NCBI RefSeq assembly: GCF_000271405.2
Contig: NC_018081.1
Coordinates: 1,420,301-1,484,300, forward strand
DNA from: Enterococcus hirae ATCC 9790
Lineage (GTDB): Bacteria > Bacillota > Bacilli > Lactobacillales > Enterococcaceae
Direction: 5' to 3'
Length of the DNA stretch: 64,000 bases
Shown here: positions 20,114 to 30,480 of the stretch, in pieces
Layout: the number at the start of each line of letters is the position of its first letter
Numbering within the stretch: position 1 is the first letter of the stretch
Program-made: the position numbers and the translations under genes
The notes under the pieces: generated by a model
Told to the model about the DNA's origin: nothing
Databases searched by the model: none
The model's input: the letters and a program-made list of their open reading frames with translations, nothing else

Positions 20114-21121
20114 ATGCTAAAAGCCTTTAAATTCCGAATTTATCCCACGGCTTCACAAAAGCAATGGTTTGTTCAAAATTTTGGCTGTGTTCGTTTTACG
20201 TATAACCACTTACTAAAAGCCCGTCAGGAAAGCTATGCTAAAACAGGTGTCATCGATTATACACTGACTCCTGCTTCTTTAAAAAAGCAATATGATTTTT
20301 TTAAAAAAGCAGACAGCTTAGCGCTTGCGAATGCACAACTAAATCTAGATCGTGCGTTTCGTAATTATTTTAAAAAACGTGCCAGTTTTCCAAAATTGAA
20401 AAATAAAAAAAGTATGTGGCAGTCTTATACAACAAATAATCAAAAAGGCACAATTTATTTGAAAGATAAGTATCTAAAACTGCCAAAACAGAAAGAACTC
20501 ATTCAGGTAAACCTCCATCGACCAATCGAAGGAGAGATTCGTTCAGCGACGATCTCCTCACGTTATAATGAAGCTTTTTATGTTTCTTTACTCTGTGAGG
20601 TTTCAGCGAAAGAAATAACAGAGTCTCGTCGTTGGATCGGTGTGGCTTATGATCCGCAAAAACTAATCGAGACATCCTCTCCAGTTGATGTACCATTACC
20701 ATTGTTGAAAAAAACTGAAAAAGAAATGCAGCTGGCTAAGAGAAAATTAGGGATTAAGGGACGGGCAGCTCAGAAACGAAAAGCTCGTTTGGAACGATCG
20801 AAGAACTATCAAAAACAAAAGCGTAAAGTAATGGATCTTTATTTAAAACAAAAATTTCAAAAAGAAAATTATTTGGAACAGTTATCTGGCAAATTGATTC
20901 GTTATTATGATTATTTGTTTGTAGAAGCTGTCCCTAATGAAACTTTCTTGTCAGACTTCTCACTTCAAGATTGGTATAAATTAGTGACTAAGCTGAGGTA
21001 TAAAGCAAACTGGTATAATAAAACGTTGATTTTGATCAATATGAATGAACAAACCGATCCTTTAGTGATTAAAAAAAGTCTAGAACTAGAAAAAATCGGG
21101 AAACAAGTGGTTTTTGAATAA
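20114..21121 (+). CDS. tldR: TnpB-like nuclease-dead protein (TldR), oppF-associated
   Basis: 335-residue TnpB homologue. Chosen ATG at 20114 has GGAGGT (20100-20105), overlapping the oppF stop. The N-terminal helical half is TnpB-like: LKAFKFRIYPTASQKQ, RFTYNHLLKARQE, then FPKLKNKKSMWQSYTT. The RuvC core is damaged: residues 175-180 read IGVAYD where active TnpB has IGIDLG, so the first catalytic Asp is Ala; the middle Glu survives in LFVEAVPNE (about 271); the zinc finger (CSxCG) and last Asp are absent because the protein ends after LILINMNEQ plus a divergent tail. Known oppF-linked TldRs are RNA-guided repressors. A decaying transposase remnant is the alternative, but the intact frame argues against it. 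Confidence 0.88.
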   Translation: MLKAFKFRIYPTASQKQWFVQNFGCVRFTYNHLLKARQESYAKTGVIDYTLTPASLKKQYDFFKKADSLALANAQLNLDRAFRNYFKKRASFPKLKNKKSMWQSYTTNNQKGTIYLKDKYLKLPKQKELIQVNLHRPIEGEIRSATISSRYNEAFYVSLLCEVSAKEITESRRWIGVAYDPQKLIETSSPVDVPLPLLKKTEKEMQLAKRKLGIKGRAAQKRKARLERSKNYQKQKRKVMDLYLKQKFQKENYLEQLSGKLIRYYDYLFVEAVPNETFLSDFSLQDWYKLVTKLRYKANWYNKTLILINMNEQTDPLVIKKSLELEKIGKQVVFE

Positions 21122-21270
21122 ATGAACTGGTAGGAGCGCTAGGGATCGCCTTGTTGATAAAAAACACTTGCTGTTTTTGTTTCTAGGAATTTTCTTCTCA
21201 AGAAAAGCTCACTAATTATGATAAACCAAACAAGGAGGTAATGACCTTTCTGGCTAACCTCTAAAATAAG
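21122..21270 (+). ncRNA. Predicted TldR guide RNA (scaffold plus short guide)
   Basis: The 140 bases after tldR can fold with a long-range pairing CCTTGTT (21149-21155) to AACAAGG (21229-21235) enclosing smaller hairpins (AAAAACA.../TGTTTTT; TTTTCTTCTCAAGAAAA), then GAGGT/ACCTC (about 21235-21260). By analogy with TnpB omega-RNA, the guide follows: TAAAATAAG at 21262-21270. The scaffold may begin within the 3' end of tldR. Boundaries are inferred from folding by eye; no family model could be run. Confidence 0.6.
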
Positions 21271-21320
21271 CCGAAGAATACCAAAAGCATTGCTTTTGTG
21301 TAATTCTTCGGCTTATTTAT
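21264..21320. terminator. Strong hairpin terminator overlapping the guide
   Basis: A perfect 16-bp stem, AAATAAGCCGAAGAAT (21264-21279) with its complement at 21303-21318, plus an inner CAAAAGC/GCTTTTG stem and flanking T/A tracts. Most of the predicted guide lies in its left arm. A similar AATAAGCCGAA stem recurs at 38957. Confidence 0.85.
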
Positions 21321-21431
21321 GAGAAGTATTTATCCATCAGATGGTCATTAATGGGTGATTGCTCAGGTATTAATGATTGCAGAAAAATCCAATAAAAATC
21401 TTTGGTATTTCAGGTTTCTGAAATCTTCACC

Positions 21432-22253
21432 TTATTCATAGTTTCCAGGTTTCAACTGATAAATCTTGGATGGACGCCCGATTCCTACTGGTCGTTCACC
21501 AATTTCATCAAAGTATTGCAGCATCGCTTTTTTGAAATTTGAATGATCAATCATTTTAAAATCGATCCCTAAAAATTTGGCAAATACTTTTCGGGCTTCT
21601 GTGATCGTAAAATCTTTACCTAATACTTGTAAGACTTGTGGTTCATGTTCCATTTTATTTGTCACTCGATTAAATGCTTTCGTAATGATCTCACTATGGT
21701 CAAATGCTAAAGTATCTTTGCCAGAAGATTCACTTGTCAGTAAATCTAAAGAAATAGCAACTTCATCACTCGTTAGATGGATTTTGTTTCCTTGGCGTGT
21801 CAAGGTAAACCATCGGACTTCTTCTGCATCGTCACCAGCAATCAACGGTTCTTCACCAATAAAAGCCAAGTAACTGACAGTTACGACCCAGCCTCGAGGG
21901 TCTCGGTTCGGTGTGCTGAAGGTGTGTAGCTGCTCAATATTTTCCTGAGAAATCACGACACCCGTTTCCTCTTTGGTTTCACGTAAGACACTTTCACCAG
22001 TGGATTCATTCTTTTGGACAAAACCACCTGGTAAAGCCCATGAATTTCGGTAGGGATGCCCTTTTCTTTGGATCAGTAAAATTTTTAACTGGTCTTCTTC
22101 CTTGTTGTAACACATCAACACGATATCAACAGTCAAAGAAGGTTTGTCATATTCTGGGCGTTCTTGCTTTTGATACCAGTCAAGAAAATCAGCTTCACTT
22201 GCTTCATGTTCATAATATAACTTTTCCTCTTCTTTAGAAGCAAATTGTTTCAT
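21432..22253 (-). CDS. nrtR: NrtR-type Nudix-domain transcriptional regulator
   Basis: 273 residues: an N-terminal Nudix domain with a complete Nudix box (GFVQKNESTGESVLRETKEETGVV region: G-x5-E-x7-RE-x2-EE-x-G), then a C-terminal winged helix (LGKDFTITEARKVFAKFLG, GRPSKIYQL). NrtR proteins sense ADP-ribose and control NAD biosynthesis or related genes; in Lactobacillales relatives some act on other nucleotide sugars. Because the box is intact, hydrolase activity is possible. No target gene is adjacent. RBS AGGAGG lies upstream on the minus strand. Confidence 0.85.
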   Translation of the reverse strand: MKQFASKEEEKLYYEHEASEADFLDWYQKQERPEYDKPSLTVDIVLMCYNKEEDQLKILLIQRKGHPYRNSWALPGGFVQKNESTGESVLRETKEETGVVISQENIEQLHTFSTPNRDPRGWVVTVSYLAFIGEEPLIAGDDAEEVRWFTLTRQGNKIHLTSDEVAISLDLLTSESSGKDTLAFDHSEIITKAFNRVTNKMEHEPQVLQVLGKDFTITEARKVFAKFLGIDFKMIDHSNFKKAMLQYFDEIGERPVGIGRPSKIYQLKPGNYE

Positions 22254-22354
22254 CTTTTAACCTCCTGATGACGTTCTTGTTTAAATATACTTTTATCTTA
22301 TTTTAGCAGACTCCAAAAAAAACCAAAGTTTTCCTTGGAGAAAGACTTCTATAC

Positions 22355-22633
22355 TTAGATAGGGAATAAAAACGGTAGGAGTAAATTGAACAAGAAGAAA
22401 AGTAAATAGATCAGTAACAGTTTTCTATTTTCTTCACGAAGCGTTACATATCCACAAAAAATGATATAAAAATTGAGAACAAAACGAAAAACTTGGGTAA
22501 ATAAAAGAAACTGATTCAAGCTTCCTTGGAGGTTAAAATAACCATATAATCGTATATAAAAATAGCTGAACAGCCAGTGTAACACTGAAAGCAGTGCGAT
22601 ACTGATTGTAAAATAAAGATGTTTTTTTTGCAT
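22355..22633 (-). CDS. Small hydrophobic membrane protein (92 aa)
   Basis: 92 residues with about three membrane spans and a basic start (MQKKHLYFTISI). AAAGG precedes the ATG. I do not recognise a family; it may be confined to enterococci. No partner gene is obvious. Confidence 0.6.
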   Translation of the reverse strand: MQKKHLYFTISIALLSVLHWLFSYFYIRLYGYFNLQGSLNQFLLFTQVFRFVLNFYIIFCGYVTLREENRKLLLIYLLFFLFNLLLPFLFPI

Positions 22634-25074
<2,441 letters not shown>

Positions 25075-25189
25075 GATGAACATCCATATGATTTAGGTCA
25101 ATAATCAGTAAGCGTGAATGGTGAGCCAATCATCATAAAAAGTAGTGTAGTCAAATGATGTTGGTAAAGAATAATCTTAGAATAATTTG

Positions 25190-25225
25190 GACAGAAAGAA
25201 GAAATACTTCTTTCTGTCTTTTTTA
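25190..25225. terminator. Terminator after metG
   Basis: GACAGAAAGAAG and CTTCTTTCTGTC around a 5-base loop, followed by T6. Confidence 0.85.
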
Positions 25226-25645
25226 TTTGGTTGGTTTTAATAGGACGAATCATAAATCGTCGCAATAATTGTCCTTCTAACAAATGATCCTAGAGGAGAC
25301 GACAAATGACAATGTGGATATTCTTCGGGCGTGTATTGAAGAGTATCTTTGCCAATCAATTAAATTTGCCATTATATTTTTTTGGTTAAATCATTTTCCT
25401 CGGAATAGATAGTTAGGTTTAGAATATTTAAAGTCCTTCGATAAGCTGAGTATAAGCCATTTTGAGTCCTCCTATGAATTGATTCGTCAAATTAATTCTA
25501 AAGGATTCCAGGTGTCTTTTTTCCCCTTTTACATCATAAAAAAGATGTTGGCGAATTTCATCGACATCAAAGTTCATCTTGTTACAATTAAACTACCATG
25601 ATATAATTTAAGTAGTGTATTTGTAACGAAAGAAGAGGTAAGTAA
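25226..25645. other. Left edge of the accessory block, no supported gene
   Basis: AT-rich, with scattered stops. One 27-codon frame at 25306-25389 has a good RBS (AGAGGAGA) but no recognisable product, and a 10-codon frame with AGGAGGA lies on the minus strand near 25460. These may be debris from insertions between metG and tatD. Confidence 0.4.
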
Positions 25646-26239
25646 ATGCAAGATAAATTGAAAGAATTGTTGGCTATTCGCGATGGAAATTTATCTATGA
25701 AGGAAGCCAGAAAATTTGGAATCGCAGCAACTACTGTACAAAGATTGGTGAATAAAGGAAAATTGATCAAAGTTGATCGTGGTTATTATGTAGAGGATGG
25801 TCATGGAATAGATGATTTATTTTGGCTTCAGCAACGATTTTCCAGGGGAATCTTTTCTCATGAAACGACTTTAGATATTTACCAGCTTTCTACGAATATG
25901 CCGAAATTCATTCATTTAACTTTTCCCCATGGATACAATGTTGATCGTTCAATTACAAAAGAGCAGCAGTTACAATTTCATTTCGTGAAGAAAGAAGTTT
26001 ATGAGCTAGGAAAAGTAGAGGGAACTTCCTTCCAAGGGAATCCTATTACTATGTATGATAAAGAGCGTACACTTTGTGATATTTGGAATCCGAGATATGA
26101 AATTGAATACGAAATGAAATTAGCAGCATTAAAAGAGTACATGGAAGATCCATTGAGAGATCCGAGCAAATTAAGAGATTATATGACAAAACTACATGTA
26201 GAAAAAGAAATGAAATACCACATGCAAAGCTTATATTAA
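25646..26239 (+). CDS. abiEi: Type IV toxin-antitoxin AbiEi antitoxin / transcriptional regulator
   Basis: 197 residues. The N-terminal winged helix (GNLSMKEARKFGIAATTVQRLVNKGKLIKVDRGYYV) is the AbiEi regulator domain; the rest (GIFSHETTLDIYQLSTNMP, IHLTFPHGYNV, DKERTLCDIW) is the C-terminal antitoxin domain. AbiEi proteins repress their operon and counter the AbiEii nucleotidyltransferase. It is 12 bases upstream of the toxin gene with GAAGAGG as RBS. A defence module in a low-GC accessory block. Confidence 0.9.
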   Translation: MQDKLKELLAIRDGNLSMKEARKFGIAATTVQRLVNKGKLIKVDRGYYVEDGHGIDDLFWLQQRFSRGIFSHETTLDIYQLSTNMPKFIHLTFPHGYNVDRSITKEQQLQFHFVKKEVYELGKVEGTSFQGNPITMYDKERTLCDIWNPRYEIEYEMKLAALKEYMEDPLRDPSKLRDYMTKLHVEKEMKYHMQSLY

Positions 26240-26251
26240 TGGAGGGAAAAG

Positions 26252-27094
26252 ATGACACCGACACAATTTGCATCAAAAACCAGAAATTTAGCAAAGAGTA
26301 CAGGGCTAAATGCACAGTTAGTACAACGGCATTTTATGATGGATCGTTTAATTGAACAAATTTCTGAATCAAAGTACAAAAATGACTTCATTTTGAAAGG
26401 TGGCTTTTTATTAGGATCAAAATATAGAATCGATAGAAGGACAACAATTGATATCGACACGACATTTAGAAATAGCAAATTAACTGAAGAAAAATTGAAG
26501 AATATTTTTAATGATTTGATTAGGAAGCCCACGAAAGAAGGTATTGTTTTCTCTATTCAAGGAATGAAGGAAACAAGAGAAGCCGATTTTTATCCTGGAT
26601 TTCAAATTAAATTGGTGGCTAATTTAGAGAAAGTGCGTGTGCCGTTTAAAATGGACGTGACAACAGGAGATTCTATTTATCCTGAAGTAGATACACACTA
26701 TCACCAATTAATGTTTGAAGATAAAAAAGTGGAGATTCCAGCTTATCCAACAGAACAAATTATTGAAGAAAAGCTAAGTGCTACGTTCAGCTTTGGTACA
26801 GATAATTCGAGAGTAAAAGATTACTATGACTTATTTACCATACCAAAATTAGAAAATATTGATACGAAAGAGTTATATAAAAGTGTTCGAAATACATTCA
26901 CAAAACGTGGAGATACCGAATCTTTGTCTTTTTATTATGAAAGAGAAATGGAAAAGATCAGAGGAAACGACTACTTGGAAGAACAGTGGGAAAAATATCG
27001 TTCAGTTAACACGTTTGCGAAATCCATTTCATTTACAGATACAGTCAACGAAATTGAGCACCTAATGAAAAGCATGATTAAAATTGAAAATTGA
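26252..27094 (+). CDS. abiEii: AbiEii/AbiGii-type nucleotidyltransferase toxin
   Basis: 280-residue protein of the AbiEii family, DNA-polymerase-beta-like nucleotidyltransferases that cause growth arrest or abortive phage infection when unchecked. The active-site pattern is present: KGGFLLG followed by TTIDIDTTF with the two Asp, and KDYYDLFTI downstream (family motif KDFYDL). AATGGAGGG supplies the RBS. Both partners look intact, so the system is probably functional. Confidence 0.9.
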   Translation: MTPTQFASKTRNLAKSTGLNAQLVQRHFMMDRLIEQISESKYKNDFILKGGFLLGSKYRIDRRTTIDIDTTFRNSKLTEEKLKNIFNDLIRKPTKEGIVFSIQGMKETREADFYPGFQIKLVANLEKVRVPFKMDVTTGDSIYPEVDTHYHQLMFEDKKVEIPAYPTEQIIEEKLSATFSFGTDNSRVKDYYDLFTIPKLENIDTKELYKSVRNTFTKRGDTESLSFYYEREMEKIRGNDYLEEQWEKYRSVNTFAKSISFTDTVNEIEHLMKSMIKIEN

Positions 27095-27324
27095 GAAACG
27101 AAGAGATTAAGCTGATAAATAATGTAACTTTAGAACGTATAGTACCATAACTAAGTTGAGCAATAGGAAATAAATCGCTAGTTAGTATTAGTACCAAATT
27201 GTGCTAAATTCTTATTTGGCAGCTATGTGAATCGCAAACTATTTTTACTATATATAATTCTAATGAACTGAAATATATTAAAAAAGATACACTTGGGAAA
27301 TTTATTTCTTAGGAGGGGATTGTC

Positions 27325-27546
27325 ATAAAGCAAATAGAGTTAGAAAGAATTGATACTACAGAAGCAGTAAAAATGTTTTCAAAATTAATTAAAGCAAAAA
27401 AGACATTTTTTTTAAATGGAACTTGGGGATCTGGAAAAACTGAATGTTTAAATATGGTAAGCAATCAAGCAGAAGAAAAAAATTTTATATTTTTAAAATT
27501 GTGGGAGTTGAAAGATGAGATTGTCGATAGTCATTATCAAAATTAG
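27325..27546 (+). pseudogene. Truncated P-loop NTPase (KAP-like) with lost start codon
   Basis: AGGAGGGG at 27311-27318 is followed six bases later by ATA instead of ATG, then 73 codons with a Walker A motif LNGTWGSGKTECLN and an ending in VDSHYQN-stop. Related KAP or defence-associated NTPases are several hundred residues long, so this is only the N-terminal piece. ATA as start would be exceptional. It is likely the stump of a larger phage-defence or mobile gene. Confidence 0.65.
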
Positions 27547-27588
27547 GACTTATTAACTTGATTTTAAACTGACGAAATTAATAATAAA

Positions 27589-27951
27589 TTAATTAGGAGA
27601 ATAAGCGATATAAATATTTTTTAAGCGAGGGTATTCGATTAAATCGATAGTAAACACTCCATCGTATGGGATAAGTTTATTTGATTTCAAAGATTTATTT
27701 TTTGTTTTATAGAGGCTAACTGTCATTTCGTCAGCACCACTTTCTACATAATACCCAGCTTCATTTCCTGTGATATGTAAAATAATTTTTAATTGATGGT
27801 CTTCAAGAAAAACTTCCTTTATTTCATGTTTCTTTAAGGTGGAAATTTCAGAATTTTTTGGAAGAACATCCTTAACAAAAATTATCGTAGGTTTTTTTGG
27901 ATATAAAAGAAAAATGATAGTCCCAATAGCCACTAATAGTAATCCAGCCAA
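27589..27951 (-). pseudogene. Membrane-anchored C-terminal part of a frameshifted HTH regulator
   Basis: 120-residue frame with a membrane span (LLLVAIGTIIFLLYPKK) and a beta-rich extracellular domain. It has no ATG, only a TTG without an RBS. It lies directly after the HTH frame: one extra A in the A7 run near 27973-27980 would join the two as LTKKKKIKKISVILAGLLL, a 208-residue HTH-TM protein of a layout common in Firmicutes. Confidence 0.65.
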
Positions 27952-27968
27952 AATAACAGAGATCTTTT

Positions 27969-28214
27969 TTATCTTTTTTTCTTTGTTAAATCATTATCCA
28001 CGGCTTCCATTATTTTTTGATCTTCATTCAAAAGATAATCAAGAGATACACCTAAAACATTAGATATATCAATAATTGTTTGAATATCGGGATAATTTCT
28101 ACCAATTTCCCAATTTGAAATCGCTGAACGACTTACATTTAACTGTTCAGCCAAATCCGCTTGGGTCAAATTCATTTTCTTCCTTTCTTGTTTTAACAGT
28201 TTTCCAAATTCCAT
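27969..28214 (-). CDS. XRE-family HTH regulator (probably truncated by frameshift)
   Basis: 81 residues, a cro/cI-type HTH (MNLTQADLAEQLNVSRSAISNWEIGRNYPD) followed by a short helix ending in TKKKR just where an A7 tract shifts the frame. The HTH domain is complete and may still bind DNA. AGGAGG lies before the ATG on the minus strand. See the neighbouring membrane fragment. Confidence 0.8.
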   Translation of the reverse strand: MEFGKLLKQERKKMNLTQADLAEQLNVSRSAISNWEIGRNYPDIQTIIDISNVLGVSLDYLLNEDQKIMEAVDNDLTKKKR

Positions 28215-28516
28215 AAAAACCTCCTATATTTCTTTTTCCTTTTTAATTATATTTAAACATAAAAAGAGGTACAATTAGTCAGAAATTGTGGAATATGACT
28301 ATTATCATGATGTCACAGATTGTGACTTCATACAATCGAGATAACTAAGTTTTTGTAAACGATTTCAAAAGACGAAAAATAACAAAGCTGATATTTAGGT
28401 AAAATGAATCAATTTTTAGGAGACTATTTTATAAATATGTAATACTTGTTCTAATCATATGATTAGCATTAAATAAACGAGGACGTCCATACGCCATTTT
28501 CTCTCTATTTTTTAGG

Positions 28517-28545
28517 TTGACACAATTAAGTTTTAAGAATATACT
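28517..28545 (+). promoter_or_regulatory. rib operon promoter
   Basis: Consensus TTGACA at 28517-28522, a 17-base spacer and TATACT at 28540-28545, about 15 bases before the FMN riboswitch. Confidence 0.85.
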
Positions 28546-28561
28546 CTAAACGAATTGAATA

Positions 28562-28692
28562 TTTCTTCGGGGCAGGGTGTAATTCCCGACCGACGGTGAC
28601 GAGTTTACTCGAAGTCCGTGACCCACATTTTTGTGGTTGAGCCAGTGAGAATCTGGCACCGACAGTTAAAGTCTGGATGGGAGAAGAAAAAT
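28562..28692 (+). promoter_or_regulatory. FMN riboswitch (RFN element)
   Basis: Contains the conserved RFN blocks in order: GGGGCAGGGTG, TTCCCGACCGACGGTGA, a variable hairpin (ACCCACAttttTGTGGTT), GAGCCAGTGAGAAT and GGATGGGAGAAG. FMN binding should favour the downstream terminator and shut the operon off. Confidence 0.97.
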
Positions 28693-28751
28693 CGACTGAA
28701 GATCGGTTTTATTTGTATTAAAATCGATTATCTTTAGGTTTATTTAGTTAT

Positions 28752-28782
28752 GCCCTGTGATTAATTTCGCAGGGCTTTTTTT
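28752..28782 (+). terminator. Riboswitch-controlled terminator
   Basis: GCCCTG and CAGGGC (28752-28757, 28770-28775) with T7. It sits just before the ribD RBS and is the expression platform of the FMN riboswitch. Confidence 0.9.
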
Positions 28783-28801
28783 GTTGAAAGGGGGAATTGA
28801 T

Positions 28802-29875
28802 ATGCACCAGTCTTTCATGATGGCTGCGATTGAAGAGGCAAAAAAAGGAAAGGGAAATACCTTTACCAATCCATTAGTTGGAGCAGCGATTGTAAAAGAA
28901 GGAAAGCTACTCTCACTAGGTGCCCATTTACAATATGGCGAGTCCCACGCTGAAGTAAATGCTATTCAAAATTGTGATTCCCCCGAAGAACTGTTTAATT
29001 CAACTCTATATGTTACCTTAGAACCTTGTAACCACCAAGGGAAACAGCCGCCTTGTACGCAAGCTATTATTCAGTCTGGTATCTCAACGGTAGTCATAGG
29101 TCAACTTGACCCAAATCCTTTAGTAGCAGGAAAAGGGAAAGAATTTTTACAAAATCATGGGATCAAAGTAATTGTAGGTGTGGAAGAAGAGAAATGTAGA
29201 GCACTGAACCCTTTTTATAACCATTTTTTTGAAAGGGATCGTCCCTATATCACATTAAAACAAGCTATTACACTAGATGGAAAGATTTCTTTAAAGGAAG
29301 GTTCGCGGTACTCAATAACAGGTACAGAGGCAATCTCAAGAGTACGGAAAGAACGAGGAGAACATCAAGGAATTGTAGTGGGAAGCGAAACCGTTCTAGT
29401 TGATAACCCTATTTTGTTGCCTGATATCGTAACTAACTTTCCACCAGTGCGCATTGTTTTGGATCGTAGAGGGCGGATTCTTAAAAATCCTAAACTCAAT
29501 CTTTTTCAAACGACAACAAATCCAGTCTGGATATTTACGGAAAACCCTAAGCTAAAGGAGCTGTTTCCCCATGTAACTATTTTTTATACGCCTAAGTTTT
29601 CTTTTACCTTCTTTATTGAGACCATGAGAAAAAGAGGTGTTCAGTCGCTGTATATAGAAGGTGGAGCGAAAATTCATGATGCTTTTTTAGCAGAAAATCT
29701 CTGGGATGAAGTCATCAGTTATATTGCGCCCAAACTTTTTGGTGGAAACAGTCCGATGTCCTTTCATAGTGAACGTTTAGTTTCTAAAGAACAACAATTA
29801 GTATTTTTGGAAGTTGAACAGCTTGGAAAAGACATTCGAGTTAGGGGGAAACGAAAGCAATGTTCACAGGATTAA
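28802..29875 (+). CDS. ribD: Bifunctional riboflavin deaminase/reductase
   Basis: Catalyses deamination of the pyrimidine ring and reduction of the ribosyl side chain in riboflavin synthesis. 357 residues from the ATG at 28802 (AAAGGGGG upstream; a longer frame would run through the terminator). Deaminase zinc ligands: ESHAEVNAI and LEPCNHQGKQPPCTQAI. Reductase domain from about residue 145: RPYITLKQAITLDGKIS and LYIEGGAKIHDAFL. Overlaps ribE by 16 bases. Confidence 0.96.
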   Translation: MHQSFMMAAIEEAKKGKGNTFTNPLVGAAIVKEGKLLSLGAHLQYGESHAEVNAIQNCDSPEELFNSTLYVTLEPCNHQGKQPPCTQAIIQSGISTVVIGQLDPNPLVAGKGKEFLQNHGIKVIVGVEEEKCRALNPFYNHFFERDRPYITLKQAITLDGKISLKEGSRYSITGTEAISRVRKERGEHQGIVVGSETVLVDNPILLPDIVTNFPPVRIVLDRRGRILKNPKLNLFQTTTNPVWIFTENPKLKELFPHVTIFYTPKFSFTFFIETMRKRGVQSLYIEGGAKIHDAFLAENLWDEVISYIAPKLFGGNSPMSFHSERLVSKEQQLVFLEVEQLGKDIRVRGKRKQCSQD

Positions 29876-30480
29876 TCGCCGAGCAAGGAAAAGTCAAAGA
29901 AATTAGACGAAACCAACAAATGATCCAACTCACTTTCCAAGCTTCAAACAGTATACTAAGTGATTACAAAATTGGAGATAGCATGGCAGTCAATGGCGTG
30001 TGTTTAACTGCTATTGAGGTTTCAAGCACATTTTTTAAAGCTGAAATAATGCCTGAAACTTTTAAACGGACTACTTTCTCCACCGTAAAAGTTGGAGAGA
30101 GGGTAAATCTAGAACGAGCAGTTTTGATGACACAACGCTTTGAAGGACATTTTATTTCGGGACATATTGATACTATTACAAGATTGATCAAGAAAATAGA
30201 GAATCAAAACGCATTAATTTTGACGTTTGCTTATCCAACCAAATATGCAGGTGAAATCATTCCGCAAGGATCAATTGCAATTAATGGAGTAAGTTTAACG
30301 GTTACGGAAACAACAACAGCAAGCTTTTCTGTTAGCCTGATTCCACATTCTAAATCCTTAACAAATCTGGGGAATTTAGGTGTAGGACATCTTGTGAATA
30401 TAGAAACGGATATCGTTGGGAAATATGTAAAGGCACAGAGAAATAAATTTGAGATGTACAAGGAGAAGGTCTTATTATGA
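29860..30480 (+). CDS. ribE: Riboflavin synthase alpha subunit
   Basis: 206 residues with the two internal lumazine-binding repeats: MFTGLIAEQGKV with VNGVCLTAIEV, and GHFISGHIDTITRL with INGVSLTVTET. It dismutates two lumazines to riboflavin. Start overlaps ribD; its stop overlaps the ribBA start (ATGA). Confidence 0.95.
   Translation: MFTGLIAEQGKVKEIRRNQQMIQLTFQASNSILSDYKIGDSMAVNGVCLTAIEVSSTFFKAEIMPETFKRTTFSTVKVGERVNLERAVLMTQRFEGHFISGHIDTITRLIKKIENQNALILTFAYPTKYAGEIIPQGSIAINGVSLTVTETTTASFSVSLIPHSKSLTNLGNLGVGHLVNIETDIVGKYVKAQRNKFEMYKEKVLL

Noticed and set aside
25306..25389. 27-codon frame with a good RBS in the metG-abiE gap
   Set aside because: No recognisable product and no promoter or terminator of its own; probably debris.
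25455..25500. IS30-like transposase start on the minus strand (short frame MAYTQLIEG...)
   Set aside because: Only ten codons with a good RBS; no further transposase sequence or terminal inverted repeats.
28757..28801. Longer ribD start
   Set aside because: The extension lies inside the riboswitch terminator hairpin; the ATG at 28802 has its own RBS.
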